Positions 35,365-43,314 of a stretch of 64,000 bases of DNA are shown piece by piece. Under the pieces are notes generated by a model. That model did not search any database. It was not told the DNA's origin and saw only the letters and a list, made by a program, of their open reading frames with translations. The stretch is taken from assembly GCF_029267515.1 (NCBI RefSeq), contig NZ_JAJUIS010000002.1, forward strand, positions 124,001 through 188,000. The letters are read 5' to 3'. The DNA is from Seleniivibrio woodruffii. GTDB lineage: Bacteria; Chrysiogenota; Deferribacteres; Deferribacterales; Geovibrionaceae. The translations under genes were made by a program, and so were the position numbers. The first letter of the stretch is position 1. The number at the start of each line of letters is the position of its first letter.

Positions 35365-36153
35365 TTAGTGATTGGCGCAGTAATTGTTGAAGACGTTATT
35401 GAGGAATTTTACGTTTTTAAATGCCGTTGTGTTGGCTCTGGAAAATTCAGACTCTTCCACTTTTACATATTCAGATTTCAATCCTTTGTATTCGTTCCTA
35501 TCCTGCGGCGGCATTGGATTTTTATTCATAGGGCCGACCTGATATACGTATATGTCCGGATTGCCGGCAACAACTGTCTCTATGCCTGTCTTAAAGACTT
35601 TCTTTTCTTCTTTGACAGACATGTAGCCTCCGGCGCGGGTCACCATGTCACTTACTATACTGTCGGTTCCGGCAGACATCAGAGGCGTTTGCGATACCTC
35701 GAAAAATATGTTTACCCTGCACGCAGGTTTTTTTAGCCCCGTAATTTCCTTTTTAAGCGACTTTTCCAGAGCGGCGGCGGTATCTGCCTTGCCGAACTCC
35801 TTTCCAAGGTCTCTGACGGTCAATAAAATTTCCGCCAGATTGTTCGGGTCAAAAGTATAAGTTCTGATACCAAGAGCAGCTTTTATTTCATCTGTGAAAT
35901 ATTTGCCGTTACCTGCGATGAGAAGATCCGGCTTCAGCGACCTGATTATCTCTATGTTAGGTTTAAGATGCGTGCCGACCTCGACGGCGTTAGGAAATCC
36001 GTCAAGATTTTTTGTAACACCAACAACTTTGCTTTCAGCTCCGAGTTTTTGTATAATGTCTCCCGCTGCAGGAGCAAGAATAACTACCCTCTCTGCGGCA
36101 AAGGCGCTAAATGATGAAAGAGAAATCGTGAGAATTAGGAGAAACCTTAACAT
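35365..36153 (-). CDS. Periplasmic substrate-binding protein, BtuF/HmuT type
   Basis: A 262-residue TroA/BtuF-fold protein. Seen: Sec signal peptide (hydrophobic core residues 3-15, cleavage near AFA-AER), RVVILAPAAGDIIQKLG, the SLKPDLLIAGNG segment and TPLMSAGTDSIVSDMVTRAGG, the last like heme (HmuT) and cobalamin (BtuF) binding proteins. It serves the permease and ATPase encoded just upstream. Heme, cobalamin or a siderophore are all possible substrates. It overlaps the ATPase gene by 47 nt; AGAGG lies 6 nt before the ATG. Confidence 0.85.
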   Translation of the reverse strand: MLRFLLILTISLSSFSAFAAERVVILAPAAGDIIQKLGAESKVVGVTKNLDGFPNAVEVGTHLKPNIEIIRSLKPDLLIAGNGKYFTDEIKAALGIRTYTFDPNNLAEILLTVRDLGKEFGKADTAAALEKSLKKEITGLKKPACRVNIFFEVSQTPLMSAGTDSIVSDMVTRAGGYMSVKEEKKVFKTGIETVVAGNPDIYVYQVGPMNKNPMPPQDRNEYKGLKSEYVKVEESEFSRANTTAFKNVKFLNNVFNNYCANH

Positions 36154-36832
36154 TATAAACCTCTTCTATTATCTTAGGCGTCACTTCCTTGTTTGAAATA
36201 TCGTAAAGTATTTTTCCATCCTTCATGAAAATGAGACGTTTGAAATATCTTATAGCGAGATTGACGTCGTGCATGGATGCTATGACGGTTTTCATAGTAT
36301 CTTCAATAATATTCATGATTTCAAGTGAGTGCCGGACATCAAGCATACTGACAGGTTCGTCCAGAAACAGGAATGGGGTTTCCTGGTTGAAAGCGCGCGC
36401 CAGCAGAACTCGTCGTTTTTCGCCTCCGGAAAGCTCGTTCAAACGTTTGTCCTTATATTTTACGATGTCGAAAAGAGTAAGTTTTTCAATGGTTTTTTCA
36501 TCATCTTTACGGCTGTATTTTCCGCCGCACATGCGGAATCTGCCCATGCGTACTATCTCGAAAACAGTGAACGGAAACGATACGTCTGGATTCTGGGCGA
36601 ACAGCGCAAACATCTTCGCCCTATCCTCTGTGGACATGCTTTTCAGCGGTCTGTCCATGTATGAAACGTTTAGCTCTGATTCCAGCAATCCGCAGCTATA
36701 GTTGATAAATGTACTTTTGCCGCAACCATTTTCACCAAGAATAGCAACTTTATCATGAGTTTTAATTAATAAATCATTTATATCAAGTGCAAAGTCTGGT
36801 CTTTTAAAGTAAATTCTGCCGTATTTAATCAT
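36107..36832 (-). CDS. ABC importer ATPase, FecE/BtuD type
   Basis: A 241-residue nucleotide-binding subunit. Walker A GENGCGKST, signature LSGGEKRRVLLARAF, Walker B FLFLDEP, H-loop MHDVNLA. The start is ATG 36832, which overlaps the permease stop by 8 nt; the open frame continues upstream but only inside the permease gene. Pairs with the FecCD permease and the binding protein to import an iron chelate, heme or cobalamin. Confidence 0.9.
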   Translation of the reverse strand: MIKYGRIYFKRPDFALDINDLLIKTHDKVAILGENGCGKSTFINYSCGLLESELNVSYMDRPLKSMSTEDRAKMFALFAQNPDVSFPFTVFEIVRMGRFRMCGGKYSRKDDEKTIEKLTLFDIVKYKDKRLNELSGGEKRRVLLARAFNQETPFLFLDEPVSMLDVRHSLEIMNIIEDTMKTVIASMHDVNLAIRYFKRLIFMKDGKILYDISNKEVTPKIIEEVYNVKVSPNSHDFSFII

Positions 36833-37763
36833 GCCACATCTCCGCACGGCGTTTAACGAGGATATAGAAGAAGAATACACCGCCTATAACCGCAGTAACT
36901 ATACCAACAGGGAGTTCCGCTCCGGAGCTTATCGCCGAACGGGCGAAGGTATCTGCACCAAGCAGCAGGAGTCCGCCGAATATCATTGAATAGTAAAGGT
37001 TTGACTTCATATCCGGTCGAAATGTACTGCGGGCGATATGTGGAACAATCAGCCCTACAAAGCCTATAAGACCGCTGTAACTCACTGCAACGGAAACAAG
37101 TATAGTTGCCGTGATAAACGCCGCCGCCCTCTCCTTCCGTATGTCTACTCCGCCTGTCCGCGCTGTGCTGTCGTCGAATACCAGCATGTCAAGCACTGCG
37201 GCTCTGCTATTCAGGTATATAAACGATGCCGTCAGCACTATAAAAACAATTGCCAGTTCATAGAAATCGATATAGCTGAAACCGCCCATAAGCCAGAATA
37301 TCACAGACGAAAGTGATTCATCGAAATAGAATTTTATAAAACCCATTATGGATGAGGCAACTATGTTAACTATCACACCGCAGAGTATCATTGTTACGGC
37401 GCCATTTGCTCCGCCTGACAGTGTATAAACAAGCCATAGTCCGAGGATTCCTGTAAGAAATGCGAACGGAGGTACATAAACCGGTGGAAAACCTGCTGCA
37501 ATGGCAAAAACAGCCCCAAGAGCGGAAGATGATGCGGCTCCGGTGGTGAAGCTGTCCGCGAGAGGATTTCGCAGCACGAGCTGATATACGGAGCCTGAAA
37601 GCCCAAGCATTGCACCGATCAGAAAAGAGAATACAGCTCTTGGCAGCCTCAGGTTTGTGATAATGTCAAAATTATCGCCGCTCAGTATGTCCAGTTTTAC
37701 TGAACCGAAAAACAGAGAGGACGCAATGGCGACGACAACAAACAGCAGCCAGAGATATCTCAC
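36825..37763 (-). CDS. ABC importer permease, FecCD/BtuC family
   Basis: A 312-residue inner-membrane permease with about ten membrane segments. Seen: LRLPRAVFSFLIGAMLGLSG, LRNPLADSFTTGAASSSALG and SGLIGFVGLIVPHIAR, all hallmarks of the FecCD family. The start is GTG 37763: GGGGGA lies 7 nt upstream and the codon overlaps the preceding stop as GTGA. Upstream in-frame TTG and ATG lie inside the ABC-2 gene. Confidence 0.92.
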   Translation of the reverse strand: MRYLWLLFVVVAIASSLFFGSVKLDILSGDNFDIITNLRLPRAVFSFLIGAMLGLSGSVYQLVLRNPLADSFTTGAASSSALGAVFAIAAGFPPVYVPPFAFLTGILGLWLVYTLSGGANGAVTMILCGVIVNIVASSIMGFIKFYFDESLSSVIFWLMGGFSYIDFYELAIVFIVLTASFIYLNSRAAVLDMLVFDDSTARTGGVDIRKERAAAFITATILVSVAVSYSGLIGFVGLIVPHIARSTFRPDMKSNLYYSMIFGGLLLLGADTFARSAISSGAELPVGIVTAVIGGVFFFYILVKRRAEMWHD

Positions 37764-38497
37764 GGTTCCATCCCCCGCATTATGCGCATACATATCCAAA
37801 ACAGAACGGCCGCTATCAGAGCGGAAATACCGAAATTGACCAGATATTGCGTCTCAATGCCGATAACGGAGCCACGGATGAGCGACGTTGTGTAGGTCAT
37901 GGGGAATATGTGTGCCAGATATTTGACAACTAAGGGCATTTTATCAACGGGGTAAAAAGTGCCTGAAAGAAAAATCATAGGCGTGATTACGAACGCGTTG
38001 ACGGCAAACTGATCGCCGTGGTTTTTTACCTTCAGTGCAACGGCAATGCCGAGCAATGAAAAAATTATCAGGTGAATCAAAAGTGCCGGAACTATCATCA
38101 GCGAAGGGATATGCCTCATTCCCGCGATGTAGCCGTAGATAAGGATTATAATCACGGGGATAAGCCCTTTGATTATCCCGTAAATCACTTCTCCTGTTAT
38201 TATTTCCCATCTTCCTACCGGAGCAAGCAGGTATTCGTCGAACGTTTTAAAATAGAATCGGGATATGTTGATATCACTCGAAATCCCATAGCTCTGGTTC
38301 ATGCTTGTCATTGCAATAAGTCCCGGAATGAGGAAATCTATGTAGCCTGTCTGTCCGACAGAGGAGTTTCTGCCAATCCCGTATCCGAATGCCAGAAGAA
38401 ACAGCAGCGGAGATACTGAAGACGCTAAGATATTGCGGTATATGCGGCTTTTCAGAACGCGCATTTCGCGGTAAAGTACGCCTTTTATGCCGTTCAT
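37760..38497 (-). CDS. ABC-2 type exporter permease
   Basis: A 245-residue protein with six membrane segments. Seen: an amphipathic N-terminus (YREMRVLKSRIYRNIL), FLIPGLIAMTSMNQSYG and the family's ITPMIFLSGTFYPVDKMP (residues about 173-190). Resembles NodJ/YadH-type exporters. It overlaps the ATPase gene (ATGA) and the FecCD permease gene (GTGA), so exporter and importer are translated from one message. Confidence 0.9.
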   Translation of the reverse strand: MNGIKGVLYREMRVLKSRIYRNILASSVSPLLFLLAFGYGIGRNSSVGQTGYIDFLIPGLIAMTSMNQSYGISSDINISRFYFKTFDEYLLAPVGRWEIITGEVIYGIIKGLIPVIIILIYGYIAGMRHIPSLMIVPALLIHLIIFSLLGIAVALKVKNHGDQFAVNAFVITPMIFLSGTFYPVDKMPLVVKYLAHIFPMTYTTSLIRGSVIGIETQYLVNFGISALIAAVLFWICMRIMRGMEP

Positions 38498-39333
38498 GCG
38501 TCTATCCTCCGCCCTGTTATTTTGAGATACACGTCCTCAAGTGTCACTTCGCGTATCCTTGCCTCTGTCGTGATATTTTCCAACGCCGCGATGGCATCGT
38601 GTCTTGTCGGAAAATGTATGGTTTCAATCTCATTTTCCTTATATATATCAAGGGCAAATTTACCTATGGAGTCTTTAAGTTCCTTGGTTTTGCCCTCGGC
38701 GGCTATTTTGCCGTTGTCCATGATTATCACGCGGTCGGAGAGCATTTCCGCCTCTTCGATGTAGTGTGTGGTCATGATTACTGTGCAGCCATGGGTCTTG
38801 TTTATAGAGCGGATAAAGCTCCATAGGGTTCTGCGGACGCTTGCGTCCAGACCTGTGGTGGGTTCGTCCAGAAAGAGCACCTTGGGTTTATGCAGCAGTG
38901 CACGGGATATGACAAGTCTGCGTTTCATACCGCCGGAGAGCTTATCCGCGGTTTTGTCCTTGTGGTCTGCAAGCCCCGAAAAGTCCAGCGCATCCTGTAC
39001 CGCTTTCTGAATATCTTTTATTCCGAACAGCTTGCAGTGGACGATGAGGTTCTCTTCAACTGTCAGGTCGCGGTCTACGTTGTTGTGCTGGGGAACCACT
39101 CCTATTTCCCGTTTTATGGTGTTGTCGGATGAGTCGAACACCTTGCCGTTGTAAAGGATTTTTCCTGCTGTAGGGTTTGAAAGTCCGGTAAGCATATTTA
39201 CGGTTGTGGTTTTTCCTGCTCCGTTTGGTCCGAGCAGAGCCACCGATTCACCCGCTTCCACAGACAGTGATATGCCGTCCACAGCGGCTTTTTTATCGAA
39301 TTTCTTCACAAGATCAACAGCTTCAATCAACAT
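38494..39333 (-). CDS. ABC-2 type exporter ATPase
   Basis: A 279-residue NodI/CcmA/YadG-like ATPase. Walker A GPNGAGKTTTVNML, signature LSGGMKRRLVISRALL, Walker B VLFLDEPTTGLD, switch His in TTHYIEEAE; C-terminal domain of about 70 residues. Start ATG 39333 has AAAGGAG 5 nt upstream; an in-frame start six codons earlier has no site. First gene of a five-gene operon with its own promoter at 39357. Confidence 0.92.
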   Translation of the reverse strand: MLIEAVDLVKKFDKKAAVDGISLSVEAGESVALLGPNGAGKTTTVNMLTGLSNPTAGKILYNGKVFDSSDNTIKREIGVVPQHNNVDRDLTVEENLIVHCKLFGIKDIQKAVQDALDFSGLADHKDKTADKLSGGMKRRLVISRALLHKPKVLFLDEPTTGLDASVRRTLWSFIRSINKTHGCTVIMTTHYIEEAEMLSDRVIIMDNGKIAAEGKTKELKDSIGKFALDIYKENEIETIHFPTRHDAIAALENITTEARIREVTLEDVYLKITGRRIDA

Positions 39334-39356
39334 TTTTTCTCCTTTACACAAAAACT

Positions 39357-39385
39357 ATTGTATAAGAGTGATGGATATTTGACAA
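39357..39385 (-). promoter_or_regulatory. Promoter of the five-gene ABC operon
   Basis: Read on the minus strand: TTGTCA, 17 bp, TACAAT; start near 39350, about 17 nt before the ATG. No Fur-box-like dyad was seen around it. Confidence 0.65.
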
Positions 39386-39408
39386 GAACAGTCTTTTGAA
39401 AGTAAGAT
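39379..39408 (+). promoter_or_regulatory. Promoter of the thioesterase gene, start site close to the AUG
   Basis: TTGACA, 18 bp, TAAGAT. The -10 ends 6 bp before ATG 39415, and no ribosome-binding site precedes the ATG (leaderless candidate). Its -35 shares the bases TTGACAA with the divergent promoter 39357-39385, so the two promoters cannot easily be occupied together. Confidence 0.5.
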
Positions 39409-39414
39409 ACCGGA

Positions 39415-39867
39415 ATGGATGCAAAAGTTTACGAATGTGTTAAAGAAGTTTTTGAGACCAACACTCCTTTCAGCAGGAATCTGGGGATAAAAGTGCTTCT
39501 GGACGGATCACTTAATCCTTATATCAGGGTTGAACGGCAGGATCATCTCATAGGGAATTATATTCAGGATATCCTGCACGGAGGCGTAATTTCGAGTGTT
39601 CTGGATATCATAGGTGCAATTATCGCCGTTGACGGGGTTATAAGCCGCATGAAATATGACCAGAGAGCCGATATTATGAAAAAATTCGAAAAACTTGGCA
39701 CTATAGACATGCGCGTGGACTACCTGCGACCGGGGCGCGGTGTCAGTTTCATTGCAACCGGAGAAGCTATGCGCACAGGAAACAAGGTTTCCGTGGTCAG
39801 AACAAAGCTGAAAAACGATGAAAATACACTTATTGCTGCCGGAACAGGCACATATATGGTCGGCTGA
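39415..39867 (+). CDS. PaaI/YigI-type hotdog thioesterase
   Basis: A 150-residue acyl-CoA thioesterase-like protein. Seen: the hotdog helix ILHGGVISSVLDIIGAIIAV (residues about 56-75; HGG motif) and the strands DMRVDYLRPGRG and VSVVRTKLKNDENTLIAAGTGTYMV (in part). The substrate is unknown. It overlaps the next gene (TGATG). Confidence 0.85.
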   Translation: MDAKVYECVKEVFETNTPFSRNLGIKVLLDGSLNPYIRVERQDHLIGNYIQDILHGGVISSVLDIIGAIIAVDGVISRMKYDQRADIMKKFEKLGTIDMRVDYLRPGRGVSFIATGEAMRTGNKVSVVRTKLKNDENTLIAAGTGTYMVG

Positions 39868-40949
39868 TGAAGATAATCCATATCGACACAGGGAAAGAAT
39901 GGCGCGGCGGACAGAGGCAGGCGCAGTTTTTACACGAAGGGCTGCTGGAGTCTGGTTTTGAGTCGATACTTGTGTGTAACGCTGACGGTCAGTTCCCGAA
40001 AAGGGGTGTCCAGTCCATTATCCCAATGAAATTCAGGGGCGAAACCGACCTCAGCTTTATGCGAGAGCTTAAAAAACTGATACGCATTGAAAAACCGGAT
40101 ATAGTCCATACCCACGACGCACATTCTCTCACCCCTGCTCTGCTGGCAAAGGTCATGGGAACCGGGTTTAAGCTGATAAACACCAGACGCGTGGATTTCT
40201 CTGTAAACAAAGGATATTTCAGCCGGAAAAAATATGACAACAGACAGGTTGATATTATAGTCGCTATATCGAAAGCTATCAGAGACATGCTTATAAGCGA
40301 CGGGATATCCGGTTCAAGAATAAGACTGATAAATAGCGGCGTCCGCTTTCCAAAATCATTAAATTATCTTCTTTATAAAGAGCTTATAGATAAGTACGAA
40401 CTTTACGGCAGATTTGTTATCGGCAACGTTGCCAATATATCCGACCACAAAGACCAGAAAACGCTCATAGACGCTTTCATCCGTTTCAGAGAGGAGGCTG
40501 AAAACGCATCTCTTGTTATTGTTGGCGGCGGTCCCCTTTCTGATGAATTAAAGGCTTATGCTGCCGCAACCCCTTATGGCAGTGATATAATTTTCACAGG
40601 ACATACGGAGAGCGTATACGAACATCTGGCTCTTTTCGATGTATTCTGCATGTCCTCTAAAACAGAAGGTCTGTGCACGTCCATTATAGACGCCATGTTC
40701 ATGATGCGCCCTGTGGCCGCCACAGCCGCTGGTGGAATACCTGAGCTTGTGAAAGATAATTTTAACGGTCTGCTGTCTCCTGTTAAAGACTCGGAGGCGC
40801 TTGCAGAGAGCTTTAACCTGCTTTACGACGACAGGGAGCTTGTGAAGAGGTTTTCATCGAACGGATTCCATACGGCATTAAAATTTTCCGACAATGCAAT
40901 GGTTTCCGGCTATATCAGACTGTATGAGGAGCTTTGCGGGCGGGTGTAG
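39867..40949 (+). CDS. Glycosyltransferase family 4 protein
   Basis: A 360-residue GT-B glycosyltransferase. N-terminal acceptor domain (DTGKEWRGGQRQAQFL), C-terminal donor domain starting near residue 185 (IGNVANISDHKDQKTLIDAF), the sugar-nucleotide site GHTESVYEHLALFDVFCMSSKTEGLC (in part) with the EX7E-type SKTEGLCTSIIDAM. Probably acts on lipopolysaccharide or another envelope glycan. Its last 40 bp overlap the 3' end of folA on the other strand. Confidence 0.88.
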   Translation: MKIIHIDTGKEWRGGQRQAQFLHEGLLESGFESILVCNADGQFPKRGVQSIIPMKFRGETDLSFMRELKKLIRIEKPDIVHTHDAHSLTPALLAKVMGTGFKLINTRRVDFSVNKGYFSRKKYDNRQVDIIVAISKAIRDMLISDGISGSRIRLINSGVRFPKSLNYLLYKELIDKYELYGRFVIGNVANISDHKDQKTLIDAFIRFREEAENASLVIVGGGPLSDELKAYAAATPYGSDIIFTGHTESVYEHLALFDVFCMSSKTEGLCTSIIDAMFMMRPVAATAAGGIPELVKDNFNGLLSPVKDSEALAESFNLLYDDRELVKRFSSNGFHTALKFSDNAMVSGYIRLYEELCGRV

Positions 40950-41395
40950 TGAATCATGGTGAATTCGTCAAAATATGTCTTTTCTGCTTCACGCCATTGA
41001 AGAAGATCAATTTCAGGGAAATAGGTGTCTCCTTTATATCTGCCTTTGACCCATGAAATATACATGTGGCTGACAATATTGACTGTAAGATTATAAATAT
41101 CTGCTCCACCTATAAAAAATAGCTTCCTGTCTGTCTGCTCGCCTATGCGCACAGCCTCAAGGATGGTTCGGCAGGTTGTAACGCCTTCTATTTTGTGAGA
41201 AGATATAACAATATTCTCCCTGTCGGGCAAAGGTCTGCCAATTGACTCGTAAGTCTTTCTACCCATTACAATTATATTATCAGTGGTCAGTTTTTTGAAA
41301 AGCTGGAGTTCCTGAGGAATGTGCCATGGGATTTTTCCTCCAGCACCGATAACTCTGTTTTCAGCCATCGCAGCAATGAGATAAAGTTCTTTCAC
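40910..41395 (-). CDS. folA: Dihydrofolate reductase
   Basis: A 161-residue NADPH-dependent enzyme. Seen: LIAAMAENRVIGAGGKIPWH, WHIPQELQLFKKLT (catalytic acid is Glu, as in many bacteria), IVMGRKTYESIGRPLP and FFIGGADIYN. The start is GTG 41395, overlapping the upstream TGA (GTGA) with GGAG 8 nt before; this gives the standard length of about 160. The open frame runs 37 codons further upstream inside the transferase gene and is rejected. Last gene of the 15-gene minus-strand run. Confidence 0.95.
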   Translation of the reverse strand: MKELYLIAAMAENRVIGAGGKIPWHIPQELQLFKKLTTDNIIVMGRKTYESIGRPLPDRENIVISSHKIEGVTTCRTILEAVRIGEQTDRKLFFIGGADIYNLTVNIVSHMYISWVKGRYKGDTYFPEIDLLQWREAEKTYFDEFTMIHYTRPQSSSYSLI

Positions 41396-42042
41396 CTTGT
41401 GTCTCCGTAGTGCGATTTCATGTTGTCCGGATGTGTGCCGGAAAGATAGCGCAGTGTCATGTACCAGTTGCGCAGTGTAGTAAAAAGCACACCCTCTTTC
41501 TCCCATCGGCGCGCAGAGGTATGCACTTTTTTATTGATGAGTCCGAATTTAAATCCGGCTCGTTTAGCATCCTGCATCAGCCTGAAATCCTCGAAGAGCG
41601 GATATTTTTTATAGCCATTGAAGCACTGTTTTTTTATAAAAATAGCCTGATCTCCGTATGGTATCTTTGTCAGACGGCATCTTATGTTTGAAAAAAACTC
41701 GATTATACGAAACACGGGTCTTTTACTGTCAATTCCGAGTAAAAATGCACCGTAGTCAGCAGTTTCGAGGCACTTCACGACAGATTCATGCCATTTTTCC
41801 GGTAGTTTTGTATCACAGTGCAGAAAAAGCAGGATGTCACCGGTTGCCGCCTCTGCCCCTTTGTTCATCTGTATGCCCCTGCCCTTTAATGTTATGACCT
41901 TTACGACTTTTTCGTTTGAAATAACGTCTAATGTCCTGCCGTTGCAGTCTGAAACGATTATTTCACAGTCTTTAAGTCGTGAAACAGTGCTGTTTATAGT
42001 ATTTTGCTCATTAAAAACCGGAATTATGACTGATACTGTCAT
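41392..42042 (-). CDS. rSAM/selenodomain-associated glycosyltransferase (TIGR04283 type)
   Basis: A 216-residue GT2-fold protein. Seen: VSVIIPVFNEQNTINSTVSRL, GRGIQMNKGAEAATGDILLFLHCDT (in part; DxD-like HCDT), and PYGDQAIFIKKQCF. This is the 'transferase 2' family often found with transferase 1 (here at 42703) and a TVP38 protein (42039). The radical-SAM/selenodomain partner was not seen in the window. Overlaps its neighbours by ATGA and GTGA. Confidence 0.85.
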   Translation of the reverse strand: MTVSVIIPVFNEQNTINSTVSRLKDCEIIVSDCNGRTLDVISNEKVVKVITLKGRGIQMNKGAEAATGDILLFLHCDTKLPEKWHESVVKCLETADYGAFLLGIDSKRPVFRIIEFFSNIRCRLTKIPYGDQAIFIKKQCFNGYKKYPLFEDFRLMQDAKRAGFKFGLINKKVHTSARRWEKEGVLFTTLRNWYMTLRYLSGTHPDNMKSHYGDTR

Positions 42043-42710
42043 TTTCTGCTCTTTATCTTGTTATAAATAACAGGTATTAGCATCATTACGCCGAAAAGAA
42101 CAAAAACCAGAAGCATCTTTTGCGAAAATATTTCCTCTGGCGAGTTTATCTCTCCGAGTCTGCTGCCCGCAAACATTATAACAAATCCTCCTGGTATTAT
42201 TCCCGAAGCTGTAGTCCAGAGAAATGTTCTGAATGGAATATTCGTTAGTCCTGCCAGTATGTTAATTAGAAAAAAAGGGAAAACGGGGATAAATCTCAAT
42301 GTCAAAAGGTAAAGATGCCCGTTTTTTGAAAGTTCTGTGTTAAAAAGCGTGAGCTGACGAGCATATTTATCGTGGATATAGTTGCCAAGCAGATATCTTG
42401 AGATAAAGAAAGCGGCGGAAGCACCTGCCGTGGCTGCTGTTACGGACAGTGCAAGACTCAAAACAACGCCGAACACATAACCGCCGAAAAGACTTATGAT
42501 AATCGCGCCAGGCAAAGCAAAAGCTGTATAAAGAAAATACCCTGCTGTATAGAGAAGAACGGAAGTAACATAGTGTTGATGTACATAGGTTTTCAGCCCG
42601 TCTGCGTGTGTCTTCAGATATGAGAACGTAGCCATATCTGAATATTCGCTGCTGCGCAGCAGGATTATAAAAACGGCAATAAGTATGAGTATTATCAGTT
42701 TCTTAAACAA
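42039..42710 (-). CDS. TVP38/TMEM64 family (VTT domain) membrane protein
   Basis: A 223-residue protein with about six membrane segments. Seen: FALPGAIIISLFGGYVFG, LRFIPVFPFFLINILAGLTN and a Gly-rich IIPGGFVIMFAGSRLG, all TVP38 features. The function is unknown; relatives scramble or handle lipids. The start is TTG 42710 with GGGGA 5 nt upstream, overlapping the previous gene by 8 nt. Confidence 0.87.
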   Translation of the reverse strand: MFKKLIILILIAVFIILLRSSEYSDMATFSYLKTHADGLKTYVHQHYVTSVLLYTAGYFLYTAFALPGAIIISLFGGYVFGVVLSLALSVTAATAGASAAFFISRYLLGNYIHDKYARQLTLFNTELSKNGHLYLLTLRFIPVFPFFLINILAGLTNIPFRTFLWTTASGIIPGGFVIMFAGSRLGEINSPEEIFSQKMLLVFVLFGVMMLIPVIYNKIKSRK

Positions 42711-43314
42711 ATCTATCCCCGAATTTCATAAGGTCATCCACGGTGTCAATGTCGCCTAGTTCTTTCAATAAAGCTACTGACTTATCTCTTGTTTCGAGCC
42801 TTTTCAAAGTTTCAATCAATACTGTATCAATACTCCATATCATATTACTGAATATAGAATATTCCTTTGATGGTCCGCTCATTCCGACAAGATAATAACC
42901 GCCGTCGAACGCTTTTCCCAGAACTGCATCGCTGTCTGCAAGAGCGGAGAAACCCTCCGAAATCATTTCGCTGTCAAGCTCCGGTATATCGCTTCCTGTA
43001 ATAATACAGTTAGTGTATCCCCTTTCAAACGCATATTCAAAGGCGTTTTGCATTTTTCTGCCAAGATCCCCTGTTGTCTGAGCTATAAATTCATAATCTC
43101 CAAGCCAGTTTTTGAACTCGTGTGATTTTTCATGAGAATCTATAGCTATCAGAAGGTCATATTTATCAGATTCTATTGACTTTACGGCATTTTCAGCCAG
43201 TTTTTTATATATTTCCGCTGCTTTTTCCATCCCAATGGCTTTTCCTAAACGTGTTTTTACCCTTCCGGCTTCCGGAAATTTAAGAAAAATGATACATACA
43301 TCGCTATTTTTCAT
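42703..43314 (-). CDS. rSAM/selenodomain-associated transferase 1 (TIGR04282/DUF2064)
   Basis: A 203-residue nucleotidyltransferase-like GT-A protein. Seen: CIIFLKFPEAGRVKTRLGKAIG, GDLGRKMQNAFEYAFERGY, CIITGSDIPELD (DxP motif) and LGKAFDGGYYLVGM. These match DUF2064. It is coupled to TVP38 and transferase 2 downstream and overlaps the methyltransferase gene by 11 nt. Confidence 0.87.
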   Translation of the reverse strand: MKNSDVCIIFLKFPEAGRVKTRLGKAIGMEKAAEIYKKLAENAVKSIESDKYDLLIAIDSHEKSHEFKNWLGDYEFIAQTTGDLGRKMQNAFEYAFERGYTNCIITGSDIPELDSEMISEGFSALADSDAVLGKAFDGGYYLVGMSGPSKEYSIFSNMIWSIDTVLIETLKRLETRDKSVALLKELGDIDTVDDLMKFGDRFV

